Assembly (NCBI RefSeq): GCF_000413855.1
Contig: NZ_ATGG01000025.1
Location: forward strand, 1 to 64,000
Direction of reading: 5' to 3'
DNA length: 64,000 bases
Origin: Acinetobacter gyllenbergii CIP 110306 = MTCC 11365
GTDB lineage: Bacteria; Pseudomonadota; Gammaproteobacteria; Pseudomonadales; Moraxellaceae
The notes below the pieces were generated by a model. The model had not been told where the DNA came from and did no database searches. It saw only the letters and a program-made list of their open reading frames with translations. Positions 17,216 through 26,782 of this stretch are shown here, one piece after another. Within the stretch, counting starts at the first letter, position 1, and each line of letters starts with the position of its first letter. The position numbers and the translations under genes are program-made.

Positions 17216-17242
17216 GCCATCCTGCAAATGACCAAGCCCATC

Positions 17243-18466
17243 CTATTTTAGCTTGGTCATTTTCTCCACTTCTTTCAGCGTTTGCTTAATCGGTTCGTAG
17301 TCCAGAAACCACAACAAATTAAAATTACGTTGTCGATGTTGCTGAGCCAGTAAATCAATCACACTACGCTCTCCTCGTCCAACCAGATGTTGACGATAAA
17401 AATAATACAGTAGCATGACTGTACTCATCAGCATGACCCCAAGCATGATCCAGAAGCCAACCGGTGATTTCAACCCTGGAATAAACTTAAAGTTCATCCC
17501 ATAGACCCCAGTCAGCAAGGTCAGTGGTGCAAAGATGGCGGTAATAATTGCCAAGATGCGCATGTTTTCATTGGTTTGGTTGGCAATCGCAGAGAAGTGT
17601 AAATCGATGGCCGATTGAATCGCATTTCTTAAACGTAGCGTATGCTTTTGCACCCGTTCTACATGACTCATTAAGTCGTTCAGGCGTACCAACAGAATAT
17701 CATGTGCTTTATGCTTATGCTCACCCACCACATGATGATAATTATCGACCAGCTCGTCTCTGAACTCCTGTAAGGTTTCGATCTGCTCCTCACAGAGATT
17801 TTCGATTTGCTGAAAGGCCATATCTTCATGAAACAATTGATGCCACTGCTTAAAACGACGATTACCCTGTAACAGTTGTTGTTGCCAATACTCGACCCGA
17901 CGGGTTAAGGGCGTGCGTAAATTCAGATAACCATCAATCATGCTATTCAATAGGCGTAAGCATAAATCTGCGGGGGTGCTGGCTAATTTACGTGGTTTAT
18001 TCTGCTCTGCAATTGGTCGCCCCATAATGGTCTGAATGCGTTGAATATAACTCTCTACTGCCTGATTGCCCTGCTCTCTCACACTCACCAAAACGGTGGG
18101 CGTTAAGATAAAACTCATGGGTGTGGTCGCCAAACCAAAAACACTTTCATGTGATTCTGAAGTACTCTCATTTGCCAAAATCTGGTCATCTGGGCTAATC
18201 AGTTTACGGAACACCAGTAGGTCATATTCCTCCACCGTATCAAATGCACAAGGATGCTCAATATTCAGTAGATCCCGCAAATGGAATTCATTCAGTACCA
18301 ATCCCGTATGCTCATAAATATTCTTCTGCCAAACCTCAGTATGATTCACCAGATCTTGTCTAAGACTATCCACCCATAAAAATTCAAGCGTATGTTCTGG
18401 TTGTTGTTCCGCACTGATAAAAATCGTATTTTCACTGTTATGACGATAAAAATAATAAAGTTGCAT
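17243..18466 (-). CDS. corA: CorA-family divalent cation transporter
   Basis: This is a magnesium/cobalt or zinc transporter of the CorA/ZntB superfamily with about 407 residues. The large cytoplasmic N-terminal domain contains a long helix bundle, and two C-terminal membrane helices bracket the signature YGMNF. The frame is open to 18709, but the extra 81 codons overlap dctA and cross its terminator, and the family N-terminus is short (MQLYYFYRH...). I therefore use the ATG at 18466. No Shine-Dalgarno is evident, so the mRNA may be nearly leaderless or the start may differ slightly. Confidence 0.88.
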   Translation of the reverse strand: MQLYYFYRHNSENTIFISAEQQPEHTLEFLWVDSLRQDLVNHTEVWQKNIYEHTGLVLNEFHLRDLLNIEHPCAFDTVEEYDLLVFRKLISPDDQILANESTSESHESVFGLATTPMSFILTPTVLVSVREQGNQAVESYIQRIQTIMGRPIAEQNKPRKLASTPADLCLRLLNSMIDGYLNLRTPLTRRVEYWQQQLLQGNRRFKQWHQLFHEDMAFQQIENLCEEQIETLQEFRDELVDNYHHVVGEHKHKAHDILLVRLNDLMSHVERVQKHTLRLRNAIQSAIDLHFSAIANQTNENMRILAIITAIFAPLTLLTGVYGMNFKFIPGLKSPVGFWIMLGVMLMSTVMLLYYFYRQHLVGRGERSVIDLLAQQHRQRNFNLLWFLDYEPIKQTLKEVEKMTKLK

Positions 18467-18556
18467 AGGACAATAGACATTAGAAGGGCGATAGAAATGC
18501 TGCCACGAAGCCAGATAAAAAGCTAGGCTATTACAGGACTGAAACGACATCCAATA

Positions 18557-18591
18557 AAAAAGCCCCACATGCACAGCATGGAGGCTTTTCC
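18557..18591 (-). terminator. Terminator after dctA
   Basis: On the minus strand GCC-CATGC type arms (AAAGCC...CATGC, GCATG...GGCTTTT) form a hairpin followed by a T run (TTTTTTATT). It ends dctA about 15 bases past its stop. Confidence 0.75.
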
Positions 18592-18605
18592 GAATATTAG
18601 GAAGA

Positions 18606-19928
18606 TTACACTTCTTTCTTCTCAACCACACCATATTTAAGGGCTTGGTCAAGTTGCTCTTTATCCAACGCATTATCCCATTTTGCCACCACGATTGTGG
18701 CACAAGCATTACCGACTAAGTTGGTTAATGCACGGCATTCTGACATGAAACGGTCAATACCAAGGATCAATGCCATACCCGCCACTGGAATTGCAGGAAC
18801 AACGGACAGGGTTGCAGCCAAGGTAATAAAGCCCGCACCAGTAATCCCTGCTGCACCTTTAGAGCTCAACATCGCCACCAATAGAATGGTGATTTGTTGG
18901 GTGAGGGTTAATTCAATATTACAGGCTTGGGCAATGAACAATGCCGCCAAAGTCATATAAATATTGGTACCATCCAAATTAAATGAATAACCGGTTGGAA
19001 TCACTAAACCCACCACCGACTTTTCGCAGCCCGCTTTTTCCATCTTCGCCATCAATGACGGTAATGCCGCTTCTGATGAACTTGTTCCGAGGACTAACCA
19101 AAGTTCGTCTTTAATATAACGAATCAGGTCAATGATCGAGAAGCCGTTATAACGTGCCACTGCGCCCAGAATAATAATCACGAACAGCAAAGCAGTAATG
19201 TAGAAGGTCGCAATCAACAACATCAAATTACCGATTGAGCTAATCCCATAAGCACCAATGGTAAAGGCCATGGCACCAAATGCACCAATCGGCGCAAACT
19301 TCATCAACATACCCACCAAGGTGAATACTGGCGTGGTGAGCTGCTGTAAAAAATCAGTGACTGGACGACCTAAATCACCTGATTTTGCCAATGCCAAACC
19401 AAACAATACCGCAACAAACAGAACTTGAAGAATTTGGCCGGATACAAATGGACTGACCAAAGTATCTGGAATGATATTCATCAAGAAGCCGGTAATGGTC
19501 GACTCATGTGCTTTGGCAGCATATTCATCAACTTTGGTACTGTGCAAGCTACTTGGATCAATATTCAAACCATGACCTGGCTCAATCACATTTCCGACAA
19601 TCAAACCCACGATCAAAGCTAGAGTGGAGAAGGTCAAGAAATAGATCATGGCCTTCGCGGTCACCCGACCTACGCTGCCGAGGTTTTTCATTCCCGCAAT
19701 CCCTGTCACAACGGTCAGGAAAATCACGGGAGCAATAATCATTTTAACTAATTTAATGAAGGCTTCGCCCAGTGGCTTTAAGCTTTCACCCAATTCTGGG
19801 AAGAAATGACCTAACAATATCCCCGCGGCAATGGCGAAGATCACTTGCACATAAAGAATCTGATAAAACTTTGGTTTCTTGGGAGGCTGTTGGTCATCTT
19901 GACCTGTGGCGACATGATCGACAAGCAT
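18606..19928 (-). CDS. dctA: Dicarboxylate/proton (sodium) symporter, DctA family
   Basis: The product is an inner-membrane DAACS-family importer of 440 residues for C4-dicarboxylates such as succinate, fumarate and malate, or possibly glutamate/aspartate. Family motifs are seen: [19 protein letters not shown], the [10 protein letters not shown] re-entrant loop, and the NLDGTNIYM helix. The sequence is closer to DctA than GltP, but the substrate is inferred. AAGGAA precedes the ATG. Two perfect palindromes about 100-145 bases upstream suggest control by a DNA-binding regulator. It is monocistronic with its own terminator. Confidence 0.9.
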   Translation of the reverse strand: MLVDHVATGQDDQQPPKKPKFYQILYVQVIFAIAAGILLGHFFPELGESLKPLGEAFIKLVKMIIAPVIFLTVVTGIAGMKNLGSVGRVTAKAMIYFLTFSTLALIVGLIVGNVIEPGHGLNIDPSSLHSTKVDEYAAKAHESTITGFLMNIIPDTLVSPFVSGQILQVLFVAVLFGLALAKSGDLGRPVTDFLQQLTTPVFTLVGMLMKFAPIGAFGAMAFTIGAYGISSIGNLMLLIATFYITALLFVIIILGAVARYNGFSIIDLIRYIKDELWLVLGTSSSEAALPSLMAKMEKAGCEKSVVGLVIPTGYSFNLDGTNIYMTLAALFIAQACNIELTLTQQITILLVAMLSSKGAAGITGAGFITLAATLSVVPAIPVAGMALILGIDRFMSECRALTNLVGNACATIVVAKWDNALDKEQLDQALKYGVVEKKEV

Positions 19929-20028
19929 GTGCGATATTCCTTCATATTGGGATGAACAAATAGACTTCCGACTGTCTATCTAAAACCACATAAACGCAGG
20001 CAGGCACGGAAATTTGGGGAATTCTACG

Positions 20029-20051
20029 TTAATTGTGAGGCGCACAATTAA
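20029..20051. promoter_or_regulatory. Palindrome upstream of dctA (operator candidate 1)
   Basis: TTAATTGTG, spacer AGGCG, CACAATTAA: 9-bp perfect arms, similar in form to a lac-type operator. It lies about 100 bases before the dctA start. Confidence 0.45.
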
Positions 20052-20054
20052 AGC

Positions 20055-20072
20055 ATTAGACTAATGTCTAAT
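20055..20072. promoter_or_regulatory. Palindrome upstream of dctA (operator candidate 2)
   Basis: ATTAGAC, spacer TAAT, GTCTAAT: 7-bp perfect arms, starting 3 bases after candidate 1. The two different palindromes side by side suggest two regulators or a composite site. Confidence 0.45.
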
Positions 20073-20133
20073 ATCAAGAAATTTTATGTTTATAGTTTCA
20101 GTTTTTTATGTTCTTAACAATCATTCACTTAAT

Positions 20134-20168
20134 AAAAAAGCGCATTGTTAAAACAATGCGCTTTTTTT
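20134..20168 (-). terminator. Terminator after pnp
   Basis: AAAAAAGCGCATTGTT, loop AAAA region, AACAATGCGCTTTTTT: a long perfect stem with flanking A and T runs, about 20 bases after the pnp stop. Confidence 0.9.
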
Positions 20169-20188
20169 AAGCAAAATGCTTGCTAGCA

Positions 20189-22282
20189 TTAAGCTTGTTC
20201 AATGTCTTTCATTGTCAACTTGATACGACCACGGTTGTCGACATCAGCAACTTGTACTTTAACGTCCTGACCTTCTTTTAATACGTCAGTCACATTCGCA
20301 ATACGCTCATTTGAGATTTGTGAAATGTGAAGCAAACCATCAGTACCTGGCATGATATTCACGAATGCACCAAATTCAACGATACGAATAACTTTACCCG
20401 CATAGATGGTACCTGGCTCAACTTCTGCAGTAAGCGCTTGGATTTTCGCAATCGCAGCTTTCGCAGCTGCTTTAGTTTCACCAAACACGCGTACAGTACC
20501 GTTATCTTCGATATCAATCGCTGCTTTAGTTTCTTCCGTAATCGCACGGATGGTCGCACCACCTTTACCAATCACGTCACGGATCTTGTCAGGGTTGATG
20601 TTGATTACTTCGAAGGTTGGTGCATGTGCATTGATTTCTGAACGTGCACGTGAAATGACTTTGTTCATTTCATTCAGGATGTGCATACGACCAGCAAATG
20701 CTTGGTTTAATGCCACTTCCATGATCTCTTCAGTGATCCCTTCGATCTTGATGTCCATTTGAAGTGCAGTAATACCGTTGGCAGAACCCGCAACTTTAAA
20801 GTCCATATCGCCCAAGTGATCTTCATCACCCAAGATGTCAGAAAGAACTGCGAAACGCTCGCCTTCTTTAACCAAGCCCATTGCGATACCCGCAACTGGT
20901 GCTTTCAATGGTACACCAGCATCCATCAGTGACAATGAAGCGCCACATACAGAAGCCATAGAAGATGAACCATTAGATTCAGTGATATCAGATACGATAC
21001 GGATCACGTACGGGAAGCGGTCAGCTGCAGGAAGAACTGCTTGAACACCACGACGAGCCAAACGACCATGACCGATTTCACGACGTTTAGGACCTGATTC
21101 ACGACCCGTTTCACCAACAGAGTAAGCTGGGAAGTTGTAGTGCAACATGAAGTTGTCAGTTTTTGTACCCGCTAAAGTATCAACCATTAACGCATCACGG
21201 GTATTACCCAAAGTGGTTGTCACTAACGCTTGAGTTTCACCACGTGTGAATAATGCAGAACCGTGTGCACGATCTAATACACCAACTTGTACGTCGATAC
21301 CACGTACAGTTTTAGTATCACGGCCATCAATACGTGGCTTACCTGACAAAATGTTGTCACGTACAGTACGGTATTTAAGGTCTTCAAATAATTCGTTTAC
21401 TTCATCCGCAATACCCGTTTCGTCATTTTCAGGAACGAACTGAGCAACGGCTTCTGCATAAAGTGCATCAAGTGCCGCATAGCGGTCTTGTTTAACCGCA
21501 ATGGTATATGCTTCAGAGATTTTTGCTTCAAAAGCCGCTTTTAATTGCTCAAGAAGCACTTCATTTTTGCTTGGCGCAACCCAAGTTGATTCAACTGCAC
21601 CTGCCGCTGCTGCAAATTCTTTAATCGCTTGAACCGCAATTTGCATTTCGTCATGACCGAAAAGCACCGCACCCAACATTTGATCTTCTGAAAGTTCTTT
21701 CGCTTCAGATTCAACCATAAGCACAGCTGACTCTGTACCTGCAACCACAAGGTCAAGATCAGACTGAGCCAGTTGTTCAAAATTCGGGTTAAGAACGTAT
21801 TCACCGTTGATTAAACCAACACGTGCACCTGCAATTGGACCACGGAACGGCGTACCTGCAATCGACAATGCCGCTGAAGCACCGAGCATAGCTGCAATAT
21901 CAGCATCCATCGTCTTATCCGAAGAAACAACAGTTGCTGTTACTTGGATTTCGTTGAAATAACCTTCTGGGAACAATGGACGGATTGGACGGTCAATCAG
22001 ACGTGAAATCAACGTTTCAGCTTCAGACGCACGGCCTTCGCGCTTGCCATAACCACCAGGGATACGACCAGCTGCATATTGTTTTTCTTGATAGTTAACA
22101 GTTAACGGGAAAAAGTCTTGACCCGCTTTTGCTTTAGGCTGAGCCACAACCGCAACGAGAACAGTCACGCCACCCATGGTAACTAAAACTGTATTTGCTT
22201 GACGTGCAACACGACCCGTTTCTAAAACAACTTGGTGTTGACCAAATTGGAATTCTTTACGAACGATATTAAACATTGACAT
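20189..22282 (-). CDS. pnp: Polynucleotide phosphorylase
   Basis: PNPase is a trimeric 3'-5' phosphorolytic exoribonuclease that degrades mRNA and joins RNase E in the degradosome. The 697 residues show two RNase PH-like domains (about 10-145 and 325-460; [32 protein letters not shown]), a helical linker between them, a KH domain ([20 protein letters not shown]) near 550-610 and an S1 domain ([19 protein letters not shown]) at the end. The ATG at 22282 has AGGA 11 bases upstream. The gene follows rpsO as in most proteobacteria. Confidence 0.98.
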   Translation of the reverse strand: MSMFNIVRKEFQFGQHQVVLETGRVARQANTVLVTMGGVTVLVAVVAQPKAKAGQDFFPLTVNYQEKQYAAGRIPGGYGKREGRASEAETLISRLIDRPIRPLFPEGYFNEIQVTATVVSSDKTMDADIAAMLGASAALSIAGTPFRGPIAGARVGLINGEYVLNPNFEQLAQSDLDLVVAGTESAVLMVESEAKELSEDQMLGAVLFGHDEMQIAVQAIKEFAAAAGAVESTWVAPSKNEVLLEQLKAAFEAKISEAYTIAVKQDRYAALDALYAEAVAQFVPENDETGIADEVNELFEDLKYRTVRDNILSGKPRIDGRDTKTVRGIDVQVGVLDRAHGSALFTRGETQALVTTTLGNTRDALMVDTLAGTKTDNFMLHYNFPAYSVGETGRESGPKRREIGHGRLARRGVQAVLPAADRFPYVIRIVSDITESNGSSSMASVCGASLSLMDAGVPLKAPVAGIAMGLVKEGERFAVLSDILGDEDHLGDMDFKVAGSANGITALQMDIKIEGITEEIMEVALNQAFAGRMHILNEMNKVISRARSEINAHAPTFEVININPDKIRDVIGKGGATIRAITEETKAAIDIEDNGTVRVFGETKAAAKAAIAKIQALTAEVEPGTIYAGKVIRIVEFGAFVNIMPGTDGLLHISQISNERIANVTDVLKEGQDVKVQVADVDNRGRIKLTMKDIEQA

Positions 22283-22416
22283 GTATTATATTTTCCTAGT
22301 TTTATTCTAGTGAGACCCCTAAGGTTTGGCATTCAGACTACAACTGCTGTGTAGATAAATGACAAAGCTTAGAAGCCATCGCACTAGATCAAAATTTTAA
22401 ATAAATTTAAACACAA

Positions 22417-22468
22417 AGAAGGAGCGAACAAGCGCCCCTTCTAAAGTCATCTAAGATAAATTAGATGA
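22417..22468 (-). terminator. Two hairpins between rpsO and pnp
   Basis: Hairpin A: AGAAGGAGCG (22417-22426) with CGCCCCTTCT (22433-22442), one mismatch. Hairpin B: TCATCTAA (22447-22454), loop GATAAA, TTAGATGA (22461-22468). Both lie 60-115 bases after the rpsO stop. They may be a leaky terminator or an RNase III-type processing site like that in the E. coli rpsO-pnp spacer. Confidence 0.55.
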
Positions 22469-22531
22469 AACTCTCTTTTCAGCGATAAAGCATAGCAACA
22501 TGCGAAATAGCGAAAACAAAGTAAAATCGAA

Positions 22532-22801
22532 TTAACGACGTAAACCTAATGCGCCGATCAAAGCAACATAACGACCGTGATCTTTACCGTTTAAGTAGTC
22601 AAGTAATTTACGACGTTGGTTAACCATACGGATCAAACCACGACGGCTGTGATGGTCGTGTTTGTGTTCTTTAAAGTGACCTTGCAAATCATTGATTTGA
22701 GCAGTCAATAAAGCAACTTGTACTTCAGGTGAACCAGTGTCGTTTTCAGCACGAGCAAATTTAGCGATGATCTCTGCGCGATCAGTGTTAGTTAAAGCCA
22801 T
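22532..22801 (-). CDS. rpsO: 30S ribosomal protein S15
   Basis: S15 binds the central domain of 16S rRNA early in 30S assembly. The 89-residue length and sequence are standard ([41 protein letters not shown]). CGGAGAAATCGA precedes the ATG. A good promoter stands at 22890-22918, and pnp follows after a 249-base spacer with two hairpins. Confidence 0.99.
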   Translation of the reverse strand: MALTNTDRAEIIAKFARAENDTGSPEVQVALLTAQINDLQGHFKEHKHDHHSRRGLIRMVNQRRKLLDYLNGKDHGRYVALIGALGLRR

Positions 22802-22889
22802 TCGATTTCTCCGAGATGCTTACAAAAATAAAATGATAATGATCAGTTGAAACCAACCGACTGCCGTGCATCACTACAGCAAGGCGCTT

Positions 22890-22918
22890 ATTTTAAGTGA
22901 TCTATCGCTATATTGCAA
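22890..22918 (-). promoter_or_regulatory. Sigma70 promoter for rpsO
   Basis: On the minus strand: TTGCAA, a 17-base spacer, TAAAAT. The match is good for both boxes and the position is about 90 bases before the rpsO start. Confidence 0.7.
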
Positions 22919-23041
22919 AATTGTTTTATATCCGCTGGCAATTCGGCAGCTGACAGCGCTGTACAAAATAGGCACACTAGCCTGATTCTGGTTTCAATTT
23001 ATGACAGAGAAGAAAGAAAACGAAAATATTGCGAGGGAATC

Positions 23042-24340
23042 GTGAAAATTTTATCAACCAATACCTGTTATGTGCCGCATGACCTAAATCAAGTGATTCG
23101 CAGCAAAGATGAAGTCTCGGCTGAATTAGGCGGCATGACCGAAAGACAGATTCAAAAGATATGGAACAGTGTTGAAAATCTATATAAAACGGGGAATTAT
23201 CCACTTATTAGCTTATGCCTACGTCGTCAGGGGCAGATTCTTCTCAATCGAAGTATCGGTTATGCGCAAGGTAACTCTCCAGATGGCTTAGCCACCGATG
23301 CCAAGATTGGGACACCAGATACTCCTGTCTGCCTGTTCTCTGCCTCCAAAATGGTCACGGCGATGTTGATTCATCTGCTGGATGAACGTGGTGAGCTCAA
23401 TTTACTTGATCCGATTAGTTATTACATTCCTGAATATGGCGTGAATGGTAAACGTCGGGCGACCATTTTCCATCTGCTCTCCCATCGTGGTGGTATTCCA
23501 CGTATCGACACTGAAGTCACACCAGAACTTCTATTTAACCAAGATGATATTCTAAAACTGCTCTGTGCCGCCAAACCGGTTTCTCCTTCAGGAACTCATC
23601 TTGCCTACCATGCGGTAACCGCAGGTTATATTCTGGGCGAAATTGTGCAACGGGTAACAGGGCAAAGCGTTCGTGAGTTCTTGGCTGAAAATATTGAAAA
23701 ACCAATGGGCTTGGATTATTTCAACTATGGTTTAAAACCTGAATATCGTGCCGATGTTGCCTTGAACTATGCGACGGGGATTCATCCAAGTTTAGGCACA
23801 GATCATTATCTCAATCATGTACTGGGTGGCGGTCTACAGCTTGCAGTGGATGTCACCAATGATAGCCGCTTTATGGACACCATTTGCCCCGCTGGCAATA
23901 TCTATACCAGTGCTGAGCAGGCAGGGCGGTTTTTTGAAATGCTGCTCAGTGGTGGTGAGTATCAGGGCAAACAAATTATGAGTCCTCAAACGGTATTCCG
24001 CTCCACCCTGCCAACTTCTGGGATTAGCTTAGACCGAACCTTATTGGCACCGATGCGTTATGCATTGGGTCCAATGCTTGGCAGCAACCCTGTGGGTCTA
24101 TTTGGTCCAATGACCGGACAGGCTTTTGGCCATATTGGCTTCTCTAATATTCTGTGTTGGGCTGATCCAGAGCGGGATATTAGTGTATCGCTATTGACGA
24201 CTGGAAAATCCGTGGTGGGAACGCACTTGCCTGCACTGGTAAAAACGCTGTACCAGATCTCCACAAATTGTCCGAAAATTGCGAAGAATCAACGCCGTTC
24301 GCTGTTTGCAACAGATCGTACTGAAGCTGATCTCGTTTAA
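23042..24340 (+). CDS. Serine beta-lactamase-like hydrolase (class C/EstB type)
   Basis: This 432-residue enzyme has the beta-lactamase/transpeptidase fold. The nucleophile motif SASK gives Ser100 and Lys103. A Tyr-containing motif (AYHAV) stands near residue 189 in place of YxN, and GHIGF near the end is the HxG-type third motif. Such proteins are mostly esterases or peptidases, not drug-resistance enzymes. No signal peptide is seen, so it should be cytoplasmic. I use GTG 23042, preceded by GAGGG. The frame is open back to 22913, but that part contains the rpsO promoter and reads poorly. A strong terminator follows. Confidence 0.85.
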   Translation: MKILSTNTCYVPHDLNQVIRSKDEVSAELGGMTERQIQKIWNSVENLYKTGNYPLISLCLRRQGQILLNRSIGYAQGNSPDGLATDAKIGTPDTPVCLFSASKMVTAMLIHLLDERGELNLLDPISYYIPEYGVNGKRRATIFHLLSHRGGIPRIDTEVTPELLFNQDDILKLLCAAKPVSPSGTHLAYHAVTAGYILGEIVQRVTGQSVREFLAENIEKPMGLDYFNYGLKPEYRADVALNYATGIHPSLGTDHYLNHVLGGGLQLAVDVTNDSRFMDTICPAGNIYTSAEQAGRFFEMLLSGGEYQGKQIMSPQTVFRSTLPTSGISLDRTLLAPMRYALGPMLGSNPVGLFGPMTGQAFGHIGFSNILCWADPERDISVSLLTTGKSVVGTHLPALVKTLYQISTNCPKIAKNQRRSLFATDRTEADLV

Positions 24341-24360
24341 GCATCAGCCACTAGAAGTCC

Positions 24361-24398
24361 GCGCACAAAAAAGCCCAAGTTAAACTTGGGCTTTTGCG
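24361..24398 (+). terminator. Terminator after the hydrolase gene
   Basis: GCGC...AAAAGCCCAAGT, loop TAA, ACTTGGGCTTTTGCGC: a 12-bp perfect core with outer GCGC arms. Confidence 0.9.
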
Positions 24399-25038
24399 CT
24401 TAGATTTATCATTGTTCTTTTTTGTTGTTTTTTATTCTTTTTTCTTACACCATTCAAACCCTCTGAATGCTCATCACCCATCCTTTTCTTTATTATTTTT
24501 TAACACATATTCGCTTTCTCTATACCGACTATTCTGTCAGAATCAATTGTGGAGAGAAATAGCATTTCTCTTATCTCTGCGTAAGAAAAAACGTACAAGT
24601 CTGTATAACATTTAACTTAATAATAACAAAAAATTGTCAGACAAGAAGATTTCTATTTCTTCCTTTTATTTGAAGATATAAATGAAGTAAAAGAATGCAG
24701 ATTTGTTAAAACGTGAATTTTCACCTATTTTCAAAAACCCTAAATATGATATGGATTATGTTGATTTTATAGTGAATTTTGCGGTAAAAATAAAAAAGCC
24801 CTGTAGTCTCTCCCAAAACTACAAGGCTTAGCGGCTGTAAGTTTCCTCTTTTATCACTTACTTCACTGTAAGTTCGCTGTCATACGACGTTATTATTATA
24901 TTTTTGCGATTTACCTAGCTTTCCATGCTAGGCTCTTTGTGTGTACATAATCTCAAAAACCTTGCGCTTGCTCTAGCGACAATATCTCGAATCCTTGTAA
25001 GCTTTTACTTACAAAATGGTGAATTCTGAAGAATAAGT
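24399..25038. other. Non-coding AT-rich stretch between the hydrolase and recD
   Basis: I find no convincing gene here. The left part (24400-24780) is T-rich low-complexity sequence with one clear hairpin (GAGAAAT, loop AGC, ATTTCTC at 24554-24570). The right part (24790-25014) has a series of hairpins on the recD strand: TTGTAAG/CTTACAA (24995-25014), CCTAGC/GCTAGG (24914-24932), ACTTAC/GTAAGT (24856-24873) and a terminator (24796-24829). Short open frames in the left part have no ribosome site or family resemblance. Confidence 0.6.
24790..24888 (-). ncRNA. Candidate small RNA or structured recD 3' UTR
   Basis: On the minus strand a perfect TATAAT (24900-24895) would start a transcript near 24888. 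About 95 bases later a Rho-independent terminator stands: AGCC.TGTAGT type arms (24829-24818 and 24807-24796) followed by TTTTTTATTTTT. The enclosed sequence has an ACTTAC/GTAAGT hairpin and the unpaired GAGGAAAC stretch. The -35 region is weak (GAAAGC). Alternatively all of it is a long 3' UTR of recD, whose stop lies 210 bases upstream of the terminator. I do not recognise an Rfam family. Confidence 0.4.
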
Positions 25039-26757
25039 TCACAATCTGTTCAAATTGATCTTTTGCACTAAACCACTGCGTCGAACAGTCCGTATCGTTA
25101 AGGCCTGCTGTAATGCAGGTGCGTCAGCCAAAATACTCACCACTTTTTTAGCACGGGTGACTGCGGTATAGATCAATTCCTGACTCAACAGCTTCTCGGC
25201 ATGCGCATCTAAAACAATCGCAGTATGGGTAAATTCCGAACCTTGTGATTTATGAATGGTTAAAGCAAAGGCGGTTTGCATACTGCGTGGCAGTCGATGC
25301 GCTGCAATCCATTTATTTAAGCTCGGGAAAAAGACTTCGAATTGCTGTGACTGGGTGCGATGCTTAAAACAGATCCCGATATCACCATTAGAAATCCCAA
25401 GCTGATAGTCATTATAGGTCATCATTACAGGACGTCCGATATACCAATCTCCAACAGCGATTTGTTTGAGTTGCTGATTGAGCCAATGCCCCGCATAACG
25501 ATTCAGTTGCTCGATTCCCAACGGCCCATGTCGAACTGCCGTTAAGATTCGATAATCATCAAAGGCTTGAATCACGTTCTGGATGTGCTCAGTAGGTTCA
25601 TCTGCCTGTATATAATGTTTTAAAGCTTCAATATAGGCTTGAAATCCTGCCATGAGCTTCTGCTGATAAGGCTCAATATCAACCTGCTGTTGCTTGGGTA
25701 AATATTCCAGCTGAATCAGGTCTGGCATATCCTTGCTCAAGGAAATCGCTTGCAAAGGTGCAGCCTGAACAATTTCTGCCTCTAGTTTTGATAAGACTAA
25801 ATCGGGATTACTTACACCTTGCTGTGCCTGAATAAACCGTGCGAATTGACCAATCTTGGCCTCACCAGAGAAACGCCGGCTGGTCTGTAGCTGGACACGA
25901 TTTTCAGTCAATGCCTGGACTTGCTGTAAATCAGCCAAAACCGAGCCGACATCAACCGAAGCCAATTGATTGGCATCACCGAGCAAAATAAGTCGACATT
26001 GATCTGGGACAGCTTCAAATAACAGGGTTGCCAAATTCAAATCCAGCATTGAGGCTTCATCCACCACAATCACGTCATAGGGTAGAGGCTGTTTGGGATG
26101 AAAGCGTGGTATTTGTCGATTGCCCATGCCCAGTAAACGGTGCAAGGTCTGCGTGGTTTGATTGCGTAACTCATCAGTGACGAGCCCTGATTGTAATAAT
26201 TTTGGATCATTAAAAGAGTTTTGTAATGCTTCCTGCATACGCTGTGCGGCTTTGCCTGTCGGTGCGGCCATGGCAATACGAATATCGGGAATGGTTTGGT
26301 TGAGGGCTGCAATAATACGCGCCAAGGTATAGGTTTTCCCTGTCCCTGGCCCGCCGGTAATAATGCTCAGGCCTTGTTGCAACACCATTTTCAATGCAGT
26401 CTGCTGGTGTTCATCACTGAGCAAGTCTTGATAATGTTCGGCATCAACAACCTGAATCGTTTGTCGCTTTAATCGACAAATCTGTTGTGCAAGGCGTTGC
26501 TCTAGATGCCAATATCGGTATAATGCCAAGCCCTGCTGATCATAGACACATGGGGCAACCTGCGTGCTCGCGATTTCACTGGAAACAGCCAAATCCGCCA
26601 ATGCCGCAATCTGACTTGGCTCAACCTCAATACAACTGTCGCCTTGTAAACTGGCTTCAACCAATTGTTGTAATAGTTGTGCAGCGCTAACTGCTTGAGC
26701 AGATTGAGAAAATGGTGCTTGTGAGAGATAGTCACTCCACATATTTAACCACGTCAT
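25039..26757 (-). CDS. recD: RecBCD subunit RecD (exodeoxyribonuclease V alpha)
   Basis: RecD is the 5'-3' helicase motor of RecBCD, which processes double-strand ends for recombination and degrades foreign linear DNA. The SF1 helicase motifs are clear: Walker A GGPGTGKTYTL, motif II VVDEASMLDL, LGDANQLASVDVG and the C-terminal TIHKSQGSEF and YTAVTRAK. I use ATG 26757 (MTWLNMWSDYL), which matches where the family's N-terminal helices begin. The frame is open to a GTG at 26850, but those 31 codons are made entirely of in-frame 12-bp repeats reading as four-residue units and have no ribosome site. No Shine-Dalgarno is obvious for either start. Confidence 0.93.
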   Translation of the reverse strand: MTWLNMWSDYLSQAPFSQSAQAVSAAQLLQQLVEASLQGDSCIEVEPSQIAALADLAVSSEIASTQVAPCVYDQQGLALYRYWHLEQRLAQQICRLKRQTIQVVDAEHYQDLLSDEHQQTALKMVLQQGLSIITGGPGTGKTYTLARIIAALNQTIPDIRIAMAAPTGKAAQRMQEALQNSFNDPKLLQSGLVTDELRNQTTQTLHRLLGMGNRQIPRFHPKQPLPYDVIVVDEASMLDLNLATLLFEAVPDQCRLILLGDANQLASVDVGSVLADLQQVQALTENRVQLQTSRRFSGEAKIGQFARFIQAQQGVSNPDLVLSKLEAEIVQAAPLQAISLSKDMPDLIQLEYLPKQQQVDIEPYQQKLMAGFQAYIEALKHYIQADEPTEHIQNVIQAFDDYRILTAVRHGPLGIEQLNRYAGHWLNQQLKQIAVGDWYIGRPVMMTYNDYQLGISNGDIGICFKHRTQSQQFEVFFPSLNKWIAAHRLPRSMQTAFALTIHKSQGSEFTHTAIVLDAHAEKLLSQELIYTAVTRAKKVVSILADAPALQQALTIRTVRRSGLVQKINLNRL

Positions 26758-26782
26758 TTGCGTTGACTGATCATCAACTTGT

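Noticed and set aside
18467..18709. 81-residue N-terminal extension of CorA
   Set aside because: It overlaps dctA in antiparallel sense-free fashion (same strand, other frame) and runs through the dctA terminator; CorA homologues start at the short MQLYYFY-type N-terminus.
22913..23041. Longer N-terminus of the serine hydrolase
   Set aside because: The first codon TTG is the -35 box of the rpsO promoter on the other strand, the peptide is atypical, and a GTG with GAGGG stands at 23042.
24394..24615. Small open frame after the hydrolase terminator
   Set aside because: It is T-rich low-complexity sequence (strings of Phe and Leu) starting inside the terminator region without a ribosome site.
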